A stretch of 27,861 nt of DNA from an uncultured Acetatifactor sp. (GTDB taxonomy: Bacteria; Bacillota; Clostridia; Lachnospirales; Lachnospiraceae). The notes below the pieces were generated by a model. It was given only the letters and a program-made list of their open reading frames with translations, made no database searches and had not been told where the DNA came from. Numbering within the stretch: the stretch's first letter is position 1; each line of letters starts with the position of its first letter. The DNA is taken from contig NZ_CAJUCP010000074.1 of the NCBI RefSeq assembly GCF_910585425.1, positions 1 through 27,861 of the forward strand, read 5' to 3'. Of the stretch, positions 20,825 to 27,861 are shown one piece after another. A program made the position numbers and the translations under genes.

Positions 20825-22000
20825 ATGAGAATACATCCTCGATATGAAATTGAACTGGCAAAGCAGCAGGAGCTGTTGAGCCGTCCCAACGAAGTGGACA
20901 CATCCTTTTACAACGGCATCTATGACCGTTACAGGAACCCCGTGCTGACCAGGGAGCACATCCCGCTGTTCTGGCGGTACGATTTGGATATGGACAGAAA
21001 TCCGTATTTCCAGGAACGCCTGGGCGTGAATGCGGTGATGAATTCCGGCGCCATTGAGCTGGACGGGAAGTTCTACCTGGTGGCCAGGGTGGAGGGGAAC
21101 GACAGGAAATCCTTCTTCGCCGTGGCGGAGAGCCAGAGCCCCGTGGAGGGCTTCCGGTTCTGGGACTATCCGGTGGTGCTGCCGGACACCTGCCCGGAGG
21201 AGACCAATGTCTACGACATGCGGCTGACGAAGCACCAGGACGGCTATATCTATGGGGTCTTCTGCTCGGAGAGCAAGGACAGGTCCGTGTCCGATTTATC
21301 CGCTGCGGTGGCGGCCGCGGGCATCGTGCGGACAAAGGATCTGAAGACCTGGGAGCGGCTGCCCAATTTGAAGACCCTGCAGTCGCCCCAGCAGAGGAAC
21401 GTGGTGCTGCATCCGGAGTTCGTGGAGGGCAAGTACGCTTTCTATACCCGGCCCATGGATGACTTCATTGACACCGGCTCCGGCGGCGGAATCGGCTTCG
21501 GCCTCTGCCAGGACATCCTGCATCCGGTGATCGACGAGGAGCGCATCACCAGCAAGAGGCAGTACCACACCATCACCGAGGCCAAGAACGGCGCGGGGGC
21601 CGTGCCCATCAGGACGCCGCAGGGCTGGATCCACATCGCCCACGGCGTCCGCAATACGGCGGCGGGGCTGCGCTATGTGATATACGCCTTCGCCACGGCG
21701 CTGGACGACCCGGCCAGGGTGATCGCGGAGCCCGGCGGGCTGCTGATCGGGCCCAGGGCGGGGGAGCGGGTAGGAGACGTGTCCAATGTGGTGTTCACCA
21801 ATGGGGCCATCGCCCGGGAGAACGGGGAGGTGTATATCTATTACGCTTCCAGTGATACCAGGATGCATGTGGCGGCTACCACCATGGAGAAGCTCACGGA
21901 CTATGTGTTCCATACGCCGGAAGACCCTCTGCGCAGCCCGGACTGCGTGGCCCTGAGGTGCGAAATGATTGAACGGAACCTGCGGCTCCTCCGGGGCTGA
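20825..22000 (+). CDS. GH130 4-O-beta-D-mannosyl-D-glucose phosphorylase (MGP type)
   Basis: The 391-residue protein matches GH130 subfamily 1: NPVLTREHIPLFWRYDLD, VNAVMNSGAIELDGKFYLVARVEGNDRKSFFAVAES, NVYDMRLTKHQDGYIYG with Asp131 in the segment holding the family's proton donor, HPEFVEGKYAFYTRPMDDFIDTGSGGGIGFGL, and HIAHGVRNTAAGLRYVIYAFATALDDP. Such enzymes split mannosyl-beta-1,4-glucose with phosphate to mannose 1-phosphate and glucose in the cytoplasm. The ATG follows AGGAG by eight bases. It is 174 bp after the 2-epimerase, its metabolic partner; that gap contains small inverted repeats (CATGGCC near 20669, GGCCATG near 20700) but no clear promoter. Confidence 0.93.
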   Translation: MRIHPRYEIELAKQQELLSRPNEVDTSFYNGIYDRYRNPVLTREHIPLFWRYDLDMDRNPYFQERLGVNAVMNSGAIELDGKFYLVARVEGNDRKSFFAVAESQSPVEGFRFWDYPVVLPDTCPEETNVYDMRLTKHQDGYIYGVFCSESKDRSVSDLSAAVAAAGIVRTKDLKTWERLPNLKTLQSPQQRNVVLHPEFVEGKYAFYTRPMDDFIDTGSGGGIGFGLCQDILHPVIDEERITSKRQYHTITEAKNGAGAVPIRTPQGWIHIAHGVRNTAAGLRYVIYAFATALDDPARVIAEPGGLLIGPRAGERVGDVSNVVFTNGAIARENGEVYIYYASSDTRMHVAATTMEKLTDYVFHTPEDPLRSPDCVALRCEMIERNLRLLRG

Positions 22001-22188
22001 CGGAAGGGATGGCTTTGCCGACAGCAGGCCGGACAGAGGACGTGCAGGGCTTCGGGAGCGCTCCGCGGATGTCTGCCGGGATTGAGGCATTGGGACTGAG
22101 ATCGGAGGACTGTCCGGATTTGGAACTGAGAACAGATGGTGTGTGGTAAGTGTGACAGCAAAAACAGATGTATTGAGAGGAGAACGAT

Positions 22189-23211
22189 ATGAGCAAATAC
22201 AAAATGATCAGCCCCGCCGTACCCAATATGCCCTGGCAGGAAGGGCCGGAGTCCTTTACCGGCGCTCCTGTCTGGAGGTATTCGGAGAACCCCATCATCG
22301 GGCGCAATCCCCTGAAGAATGTGGCCCGGATCTTCAACAGCGCCGTGATGCCTTATGGGGACAGCTTCATCGGCGTGTTCCGCGGGGAACAGAATAACGG
22401 AATTCCGTATATCTATATGGGCAGGAGCAAGGATGCCATCCACTGGGATTTTGAGGAGGACAAGATTCCCTTCGTGGACGAAGAGGGAGAGCCCTTCATG
22501 CCTGTCTACGCCTATGACCCCAGGCTGGTGAAGGTGGAGGACACCTATTATATCATCTGGTGCCAGGATTTCTACGGGGCCGCCATCGGCATGGCAAAGA
22601 CAAATGACTTCAAGACCTTTACCAGGATCGAGAATCCCTTCCTGCCCTTCAACCGCAATGCCGTGCTCTTTCCACGTAAGATCAACGGCAACTTCTGTCT
22701 GCTGAGCAGGCCCTCGGACAGCGGCCATACGCCCTTTGGGGACATTTTCTTGAGCGAGAGCCCGGACATGGTGTACTGGGGCAAGCACAGGCATGTGATG
22801 GGCAAGGGCAGCGAATGGTGGGAGTCCCTGAAGATCGGCGGCGGCGCGGCGCCCATTGAGACCAATGAGGGATGGCTTCTGTTCTACCACGGCGTCACAG
22901 GCACCTGCAACGGCTATGTGTACAGCATCGGCGGGGCCATCCTGGACATCGACAACCCCTCTATGGTGAAGTACCGCTGCGAGGACTTCCTGCTGACCCC
23001 GGAGCAGTGGTATGAGGAGCGGGGCTTCGTGCCCAATGTGTGCTTCCCCTGCGCCACCATCCACGACAGCGCCAGCGGCAGGATCGCCATCTACTACGGC
23101 GCGGCGGACAGTTACGTAGGGCTGGCGTTCACCAGGCTGGATGCGATTCTGGATTATATCAAGGAGCACAGCAGGACCACCGTGGCGGATACGGAGATTG
23201 GAAGGAGATAG
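22189..23211 (+). CDS. GH130 beta-1,4-mannooligosaccharide phosphorylase (MOP type)
   Basis: The 340-residue protein fits GH130 subfamily 2: ENPIIGRNPLKNVARIFNSAVMPYGDSFIGVFRGEQ, VYAYDPRLVKVEDTYYIIWCQDF with Asp110 at the proton-donor position, NPFLPFNRNAVLFPRKINGNFCLLSRPSDSGHTPFGDIFLSESPDMVYWG, WWESLKIGGGAAPIETNEGWLLFYHGV and a C-terminal IAIYYGAADSYVGLAF. These enzymes remove mannose as mannose 1-phosphate from beta-1,4-mannooligosaccharides, complementing the MGP. The ATG is preceded by GAGAGGAGA. It is 188 bp after the MGP gene and closes the operon before a hairpin at 23259. No sugar transporter or mannose-phosphate enzyme lies in the window. Confidence 0.92.
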   Translation: MSKYKMISPAVPNMPWQEGPESFTGAPVWRYSENPIIGRNPLKNVARIFNSAVMPYGDSFIGVFRGEQNNGIPYIYMGRSKDAIHWDFEEDKIPFVDEEGEPFMPVYAYDPRLVKVEDTYYIIWCQDFYGAAIGMAKTNDFKTFTRIENPFLPFNRNAVLFPRKINGNFCLLSRPSDSGHTPFGDIFLSESPDMVYWGKHRHVMGKGSEWWESLKIGGGAAPIETNEGWLLFYHGVTGTCNGYVYSIGGAILDIDNPSMVKYRCEDFLLTPEQWYEERGFVPNVCFPCATIHDSASGRIAIYYGAADSYVGLAFTRLDAILDYIKEHSRTTVADTEIGRR

Positions 23212-23258
23212 GAGCGCGATTCGCCAACCGGAAGTTGCGGCGGCAGGGAAACGCAGAA

Positions 23259-23285
23259 ACGGCATAGCCCAGATGGCTATGCCGT
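23259..23285. terminator. 11-bp hairpin between convergent genes
   Basis: ACGGCATAGCC (23259-23269) and GGCTATGCCGT (23275-23285) pair perfectly around CAGAT. It lies 48 bp past the GH130 operon and 7 bp past the minus-strand coiled-coil gene. Flanks are ACTTTGC on the plus side and TTCTGCGTTTCCC on the minus side, so U-tracts are poor but the position suits shared termination. Confidence 0.65.
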
Positions 23286-23291
23286 ACTTTG

Positions 23292-23684
23292 CTACACTTT
23301 CTGCAGGCTCTCCTCGAGCCATGTCCTGTTTTCCACGGCCTGTCCCCATGCATCCAGCGCCAGGTTGTAGGTGTCGGAGATCTTGCGGTCGATGCGATAA
23401 ATCTCCCTTTTCAGTTCGGCCTGTCCTACTTCCAGCCGGTTTACTTTCCGTCCGATTTCCTGGATGTCTTTCTTCATGTCATGGGTCTCGGCCCATAAAT
23501 CCTGAATCTGTGAGCGCATTTCCTGGTTTTCTGCCCGCATTTCCTGATTTTCCGCGTGCATCTGCTGTATTTCCGCGTGCATCTGCTGTATTTCCGCATG
23601 CATCTGCTGGATTTCTTCCCGTGTCTCCTTCCGCGTAACCTGCACTTCGGATAAAAGCAGGTCGAGTTTTTCGCTGTCTGTCAT
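23292..23684 (-). CDS. Coiled-coil protein of 130 residues, unknown function
   Basis: The protein starts MTDSEKLDLLLSEVQVTRKE and is almost wholly heptad: residues 20-100 form an uninterrupted coiled coil with three exact IQQMHAE units followed by two NQEMR variants, then DIQEIGRKVNRLEVGQAELKREIYRIDRKI and a short Trp-containing tail (YNLALDAWGQAVENRTWLEESLQKV). The ATG at 23684 is nine bases after GGAGG; an ATG at 23690 lies only three bases after it and is less likely. No signal peptide or membrane segment. Similar short coiled-coil proteins occur widely in Lachnospiraceae, but I know of no proven role. Confidence 0.75.
   Translation of the reverse strand: MTDSEKLDLLLSEVQVTRKETREEIQQMHAEIQQMHAEIQQMHAENQEMRAENQEMRSQIQDLWAETHDMKKDIQEIGRKVNRLEVGQAELKREIYRIDRKISDTYNLALDAWGQAVENRTWLEESLQKV
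23550..23612 (-). repeat. Three 21-bp tandem repeats in the coiled-coil gene
   Basis: Units 23550-23570, 23571-23591 and 23592-23612 are identical apart from two changes in the last one. Each encodes one heptad (IQQMHAE), so gain or loss of a unit keeps frame and only changes coil length. Flanking heptads (NQEMRAE) look like older, diverged copies. Confidence 0.85.
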
Positions 23685-23889
23685 AAGCATGTACCTCCCC
23701 TAATCTACATTGTACCATGTTTCAGTTGCGGAGTCTATCCAATTGTCAAGGTGCAACGGCCATTTCGCGTTCCGGATCTGTCCGGTCTCCTGCGGTCCAT
23801 AAGAAGCCGCCGGGCCATATAAGGCATCCATTTCTCTCGATATAATGCACGATGGGAATAAAGGGGCGCAAACTGCAGGAAAATCGCTG

Positions 23890-24045
23890 ATGGCTTTTGA
23901 AAATAAGATTGAATATCCTGTACAGAATAGAATCAGTATAACATTTATTGCATGGATGTGCAAGTGTAAAGTTTACTACAAATATGTCGCTAAATGTGGT
24001 ATCATATCCCATTGCATTACCGGTAAATGCAGATTTGTTTTTTAG
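23890..24045 (+). CDS. Possible Cys-rich small peptide (51 residues)
   Basis: The frame from ATG 23890 (open to ATG 23845) encodes MAFENKIEYPVQNRISITFI followed by a basic, Cys-rich tail with Cys at 24, 26, 36, 42 and 47 (WMCKCKVYY, AKCGIISHCITGKCRFVF). An acidic-to-neutral leader before a Cys/Lys-rich core is the look of a secreted or modified peptide, and two ABC exporter genes follow 163 bp downstream. However, the ribosome site is weak (AGGA), there is no double-Gly motif, and no modification enzyme is visible. It may be a chance frame. Confidence 0.25.
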   Translation: MAFENKIEYPVQNRISITFIAWMCKCKVYYKYVAKCGIISHCITGKCRFVF

Positions 24046-24120
24046 AGTCTAAGGTAAAATTTCTGTCTTAATATTGGAATATTTAGAAAATAAATGTTTT
24101 TTGATATTTTGTGTAGTAAA

Positions 24121-24180
24121 ATGAAATTGAGCGATTTGGTGAAGATGATGGATATACCTTTTCAGCACTGGAAGCGATAA
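24121..24180 (+). CDS. Possible 19-residue leader ORF before the exporter genes
   Basis: ATG at 24121 to TAA at 24178-24180 encodes MKLSDLVKMMDIPFQHWKR, ending 27 bp before the exporter start. It lacks a good ribosome site. It could be a leader peptide, the remnant N-terminus of a helix-turn-helix-like protein, or chance. I do not recognise it. Confidence 0.2.
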   Translation: MKLSDLVKMMDIPFQHWKR

Positions 24181-24207
24181 AAAATATTCATTCTAAGGGA
24201 GAGGAAA

Positions 24208-25998
24208 ATGAAGAAAGTACGTTTTGAGAAGAAAAAGTATACATATTTGGATTCCCTGAGATTTTCTATAATCAGTTCACCTGTGTGTATGATATTGTAT
24301 TTGATTCTGTCCCTTGCTGCTGCAATTCTGCCAACCTGCCAGGTTATCATGAATGCAAGATTTATCGATAATGCGCTGGGACTTATAGACGGCTCCGCTA
24401 CAAAAAGAGCGGCATATATTTCACTGGCGATTGTTATCGGGATTATAGCATATCAATGGCTTGCCTGGCCCATAAAGGCATATCTTGCCAACAAAATCGA
24501 GATGGATTTGAGGGTCAGTCTTAAGGGCGCATATGTTGAAAAATGTTCAAAGATTGAGTTTAAGTATGTTGAAAATACGGACAGTATGGATTTAATGAAC
24601 CGTGTAGCCGACACAATGGAGCATAAGTTCATCGACGGCTTTACAAATGTAGTCAATCTGATATCGCTGTTTATGACGATTTCGGGACTTCTTATTGTCC
24701 TTATTACACAGATTGCCTGGGTCGCACTGATTATTATAGCTGTTGCCATACCGCTTCTCTATCTTTCGTTCATAAGCGGAAAGGCGACCTATGAGGCCAA
24801 TAAAGAGATTACCAAATATCAGAGAAAATACAAATATCTCACTACCGTAATGACGGGAAGAGAAAATGTTGATGAGAGAACGGTATTCGGATATAACGAA
24901 AAGCTGAATGACAAGTGGTTTGAGCAGTATGAGATTTCCAGAAAAATGGAAACAAGGACACGCGCCAAATGGTTCGTAAAGCTTAAATCCGGAAGTATGA
25001 TAACGGCATTTCTGTGTACCTTTATTGCGGCAATGCTTATCAAGCCTGTTGCAACGGGAATAATTACAATCGGTATGTTCTTTTCGCTGATAAATGCAAC
25101 CTTTGATCTTGTACACACCATGTCATGGTCGCTCACAAGATTGATCGAGGCTGTATCCACACATATCGAATACCTTAAGGAGATTACAAAGTTTGCGGCA
25201 TTTGAACAGCATGAGAATGCGGATGCCGTGCCTGAAGGCGGTATAGGATTTAAGTCTTTGGAATTCAGGAATGTAACCTTCAAATATCCCGGTACGGAAA
25301 CCTATATCCTTAAATGTATGAACATGAAGATAGAAGCCGGCAGGCATTATGCCTTCGTCGGAGCGAACGGAGCGGGAAAGAGTACCATTGCCAAGCTTCT
25401 GACAGGTCTTTATCAGGATTATGAGGGCAGGATACTTATTAACGGAAGAGACCTTAGAGAATATACGGCAGCTCAGCTCAAAGCCTTTTATTCCGTTGTT
25501 TATCAGGACTTTGCAAGGTATTCCATTTCAATCTGGGATAATATCGCCATAGGATGCGTTGGCGGAGCGGATGATGAAGCAGTCAGCAATGCCATAACTG
25601 CCCTTAAACTGGACTCGGTCATTGAAGGCCTTGAGAATGGTAAGGATACATTGCTGGGCAAGCTGGCACAAGAAGGCAAGGATCTTTCCGGCGGTGAATG
25701 GCAGAGAATCGCCCTTGCAAGATGCTTTGTAAGTGAAGCGCCGATCCGTGTACTGGATGAACCCACAGCCGCTTTGGATCCCATTGCGGAAAGTAACCTT
25801 TATAGTGAATTTGCAAAGCTTTGTGAAGGAAGGACCACATTGTTCTTCAGTCACAGACTGGGCTCGGTGAAGCTGGCGGACTACATTTATGTAATCGATA
25901 ACGGACATGTAGAGGAACAGGGAACGCATAATGAGCTGATGGTTGCAAAGCAGCTTTACTATACGATGTATGACAGTCAGAGGAGGTGGTATCAATGA
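24208..25998 (+). CDS. ABC exporter half-transporter (membrane domain plus ATPase), first of pair
   Basis: The 596-residue protein has a membrane domain (about residues 20-315, six hydrophobic segments, for example SPVCMILYLILSLAAAILPTCQVI and VALIIIAVAIPLLYLSF) fused to an ATPase domain (345-580): Walker A GANGAGKST (385-393), Q-loop VYQDFARYSI, signature LSGGEWQRIALAR (493-505), Walker B RVLDEPTAALDP with Glu518, and H-loop FFSHRLGSV. No N-terminal C39 peptidase is present, so it does not itself cleave leader peptides. The ATG follows GGGAGAGG. Its stop overlaps the next start in ATGA. Codon use is plainly more AT-rich than in neighbouring genes. Likely a heterodimeric exporter of a peptide, lipid or drug; substrate unknown. 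Confidence 0.92.
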   Translation: MKKVRFEKKKYTYLDSLRFSIISSPVCMILYLILSLAAAILPTCQVIMNARFIDNALGLIDGSATKRAAYISLAIVIGIIAYQWLAWPIKAYLANKIEMDLRVSLKGAYVEKCSKIEFKYVENTDSMDLMNRVADTMEHKFIDGFTNVVNLISLFMTISGLLIVLITQIAWVALIIIAVAIPLLYLSFISGKATYEANKEITKYQRKYKYLTTVMTGRENVDERTVFGYNEKLNDKWFEQYEISRKMETRTRAKWFVKLKSGSMITAFLCTFIAAMLIKPVATGIITIGMFFSLINATFDLVHTMSWSLTRLIEAVSTHIEYLKEITKFAAFEQHENADAVPEGGIGFKSLEFRNVTFKYPGTETYILKCMNMKIEAGRHYAFVGANGAGKSTIAKLLTGLYQDYEGRILINGRDLREYTAAQLKAFYSVVYQDFARYSISIWDNIAIGCVGGADDEAVSNAITALKLDSVIEGLENGKDTLLGKLAQEGKDLSGGEWQRIALARCFVSEAPIRVLDEPTAALDPIAESNLYSEFAKLCEGRTTLFFSHRLGSVKLADYIYVIDNGHVEEQGTHNELMVAKQLYYTMYDSQRRWYQ

Positions 25999-27782
25999 GT
26001 GAAAAGAAAATAAGTCCCATTAAGATACTTAAGAGAATAGCGCCTCTTGTATTTAAGGCAACCCCCTTCTTTTTTGGATTGTTCATTGTAATTACGATAC
26101 TCCATGGCCTGTCATGGGCAGTAAAGATTTTGTTTCTGCAGAAGTTTTATGATACCACCGGTGAAGCAATAAATACAGGCGGAAGCATAAAGGCCATATA
26201 CATTTCTCTTATTGTATACGGCGTGGTCATTATTCTGGCAGAGCTTGTCAACGCACTTAACAATTTCCTGTATCTGCCGTTTAACCAGAAGGTCATCGGA
26301 AAATTGATGCAGAAGGTTCATCTTAAGATTTCTAAAATCGGAGCCGTCGAATATGAAAATGCGTCAACTCTGGACAGCATCGACAAGGCCGGGATGGGAA
26401 TCAATAATATCTTCAACATGGTATTTTCATTTATCATGATGATGGCATTTTTCCTGCCCTATGTGCTGTTTATGGGAATATGGATTTTTACTATTAAGCC
26501 GATTCTGGCAATAGTAATTGTTGTTTCCATGATGCCCTGTCTTCTGACAAAGCTTGTGCAGGTAAGCATGTACGCCAATCTTGAGGATGAGATTGCTCCG
26601 CTGAGAAGATCCTATGATTATTATGAGAGCGCCATCTGCTCCAGGGAATATTTCAAGGAAACCAGAATTCTGGGTGTAACGGACTATTTTAAGAAGCTTT
26701 ATTATGACACGATGGTCGTTCTGAATAAGAAAAGCCTTAAGGTGGCAAAGAGAGCCTGTCTGTTCGATCTTGCGGGAAAAGGAATAGGCCTTGTGGGTTA
26801 TCTGGCTGTCCTTCTGCTTTTTGTGAAAGCATTGCTTACAGGTGATATTACGGCGGGTACATTTGCCGCAATATTCACGGCAATCGTAAAGATGCAGGAA
26901 ATGGTCGGAGAAATGATTCATCTTGTGGGCGATATAGGTAAGAACAGCGGTTCGATCAACAACCTTCTTGATTTCATAGATATGCCCGAAACAGACGGTG
27001 AAACAAAGGTAAATGATTTCTGTGAAAAGATTGAGCTTAAGAATGTTTCCTTTACATATCCGGGAGCAAAAGAGGAATCTCTGACAGATGTCAATCTGAC
27101 GATTGACAAGGGTGAGACCATTGCGATTGTGGGACATAACGGAGCCGGAAAATCAACTCTCGTGAGACTGATCACAGGGATATATCAGCCCACCGGCGGC
27201 AGTGTAACAATAGACGGTATACCCACAAAGGATATTAAGTCATCGAGCCTTTACGGACTTATGTCCGGTGTATTCCAGAAATTCCAGAAATATCAGATGA
27301 CTCTTCGTGAAAATGTTATGATCAGCGATCTTGATACGGAAAGGGAAGACGGAACTCTGCTGGAAACCTTAAAGAAAGCGGATGTGGATATTGAATCACA
27401 GTCTTATCCCGACGGTTTGGAAACAATGCTTTCCCGTGAGTTTGACGGCGTCGACCTTTCAGGCGGACAGTGGCAGAGGGTATCTATTGCAAGAGGTATC
27501 AACAGAGACAGTAAGGTAATCGTGTTGGACGAGCCTACTGCAGCAATCGATCCCATTGAGGAGACAAAGATATATAAGAAGTTCAAAGAGATATCCGATG
27601 AAAGAACAACGGTGCTTGTAACTCACAGACTCGGAAGTGCCCGAATTGCAGACAGAATCGTTGTTATGGAAAATGGCCGTGTTGCAGAAATCGGAACCCA
27701 TGATGAGCTGATTAATAAAAAAGGCACATATTATGTTTTGTTCATGTCACAGGCACAGTGGTATAAAAATCAGAATGCTTAA
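25995..27782 (+). CDS. ABC exporter half-transporter, second of pair
   Basis: This 595-residue partner has the same layout: membrane domain (about 20-320) and ATPase domain (345-595) with Walker A GHNGAGKST (380-388), Q-loop VFQKFQKYQ, signature LSGGQWQRVSIAR (488-500), Walker B IVLDEPTAAIDP with Glu513 and H-loop LVTHRLGSA. The ATG at 25995 is chosen, with AGGAGG eight bases upstream; a GTG nine bases earlier is inside the ribosome site. Both partners keep the catalytic Glu, so neither site is obviously degenerate as in many heterodimers. The four-base overlap shows coupled translation. Composition again is AT-rich. Confidence 0.92.
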   Translation: MSEKKISPIKILKRIAPLVFKATPFFFGLFIVITILHGLSWAVKILFLQKFYDTTGEAINTGGSIKAIYISLIVYGVVIILAELVNALNNFLYLPFNQKVIGKLMQKVHLKISKIGAVEYENASTLDSIDKAGMGINNIFNMVFSFIMMMAFFLPYVLFMGIWIFTIKPILAIVIVVSMMPCLLTKLVQVSMYANLEDEIAPLRRSYDYYESAICSREYFKETRILGVTDYFKKLYYDTMVVLNKKSLKVAKRACLFDLAGKGIGLVGYLAVLLLFVKALLTGDITAGTFAAIFTAIVKMQEMVGEMIHLVGDIGKNSGSINNLLDFIDMPETDGETKVNDFCEKIELKNVSFTYPGAKEESLTDVNLTIDKGETIAIVGHNGAGKSTLVRLITGIYQPTGGSVTIDGIPTKDIKSSSLYGLMSGVFQKFQKYQMTLRENVMISDLDTEREDGTLLETLKKADVDIESQSYPDGLETMLSREFDGVDLSGGQWQRVSIARGINRDSKVIVLDEPTAAIDPIEETKIYKKFKEISDERTTVLVTHRLGSARIADRIVVMENGRVAEIGTHDELINKKGTYYVLFMSQAQWYKNQNA

Positions 27783-27796
27783 TAGGAACGTATAAT

Positions 27797-27861
27797 ATGA
27801 AGAAAACAGCGGTTTGTGAAGCTGACGGCGGCGATGGAGCGGGAACAGGAGGAAAACCAGA
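27797..27861 (+). CDS. Start of a possible further gene, cut by the window end
   Basis: Fourteen bases after the exporter stop an ATG at 27797 follows AGGAACGTATAAT and opens MKKTAVCEADGGDGAGTGGKP. An alternative frame starts GTG at 27816 or ATG at 27834 and reads VKLTAAMEREQEENQ, which looks more protein-like but has no ribosome site. The DNA becomes GC-rich again from about 27815, so this may mark the right edge of the AT-rich segment. The frame cannot be settled from 65 bases. Confidence 0.3.
   Translation, partial: MKKTAVCEADGGDGAGTGGKP

Larger units (their letters stand above)
23691..24207. other. Composition boundary and mostly gene-poor stretch
   Basis: The first 150 bases resemble the GC-rich flanks; from about 23860 the DNA becomes AT-rich and stays so through the exporter genes. 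Open frames on the minus strand (87 and 88 codons) have no recognisable features. TACTACA (23974-23980) and TGTGGTA (about 23995-24001) form an imperfect inverted repeat reminiscent of BlaI/CopY-type sites. No consensus promoter for the exporters was placed. The plus strand holds two tiny ORFs, listed separately. Confidence 0.5.

Noticed and set aside
19079..21235. 718-codon minus-strand open frame across the epimerase and GH130 genes
   Set aside because: It lies opposite two genes with clear family motifs, and its translation is a Pro/Leu/His/Arg-rich shadow.
21901..23349. 482-codon minus-strand open frame opposite the second GH130 gene
   Set aside because: Shadow of a well-identified gene; no motif and no ribosome site.
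23550..23612. CRISPR-like repeat cluster
   Set aside because: The 21-bp repeats are adjacent without spacers and encode coiled-coil heptads.

Overview
The window looks like chromosomal DNA of a high-GC member of the Clostridia, most likely a gut Lachnospiraceae. The reasons are strong AGGAGG-type ribosome sites, TTGACA/TATAAT promoters, a CIRCE element, an FMN riboswitch before a ribU-type ECF S component, a YtrA-type GntR/ABC operon, paired GH130 phosphorylases with a sugar 2-epimerase, and a multi-PAS protein next to a receiver-GGDEF protein. No rRNA, tRNA, CRISPR array or intact insertion sequence was seen. All identifications come from reading the sequence and recalling protein families; no database search was run.

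Layout. 1-3002: the 3' end of a LysM protein, then glutamine synthetase (glnA, minus) and an aldose-1-epimerase-like protein (minus). 3134-5257: a promoter, a repeat-bearing leader and a secreted GH5 glucanase-type lipoprotein with a repeat-rich linker and a CBM2-like domain. 5272-8063: an operon of GntR regulator, ABC ATPase and two membrane proteins, with a palindrome over its promoter. 8093-10382: a Rpn/YhgA-like nuclease and a ZIP metal transporter, the latter with a perfect consensus promoter and a 24-bp perfect palindrome. 10545-12359: a small membrane protein and a YbaK-type deacylase, convergent with ribU, which has an FMN riboswitch leader. 12465-14252: Hsp20 under CIRCE control and a DnaJ-like co-chaperone. 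14407-14712: a consensus promoter and a terminal hairpin enclosing about 270 nt with no convincing gene. 14780-17726: receiver-GGDEF protein and multi-PAS protein, probably one signalling unit. 17871-23211: a divergent AraC regulator and a beta-mannoside phosphorolysis cluster (2-epimerase, mannosylglucose phosphorylase, mannooligosaccharide phosphorylase). 23292-23684: a coiled-coil protein with 21-bp repeats. 23860 to about 27790: visibly AT-richer DNA carrying two overlapping ABC exporter half-transporters, preceded by tiny ORFs including a Cys-rich one.

How the parts work together. The epimerase and MGP can convert beta-1,4-mannobiose to mannosylglucose and then to mannose 1-phosphate plus glucose, while the second GH130 enzyme shortens longer mannooligosaccharides; the AraC protein is the likely switch. 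The GH5 lipoprotein may supply oligosaccharides outside the cell, but it is not linked to this operon. The exporter pair differs from its surroundings in base composition and is the best candidate for laterally acquired DNA.

The most unusual signals are regulatory: an extra hairpin inside the FMN riboswitch followed by duplicated arms that could toggle the ribU ribosome site, operator-like palindromes on the GntR and ZIP promoters, and a strong promoter feeding a transcript without a recognisable gene.
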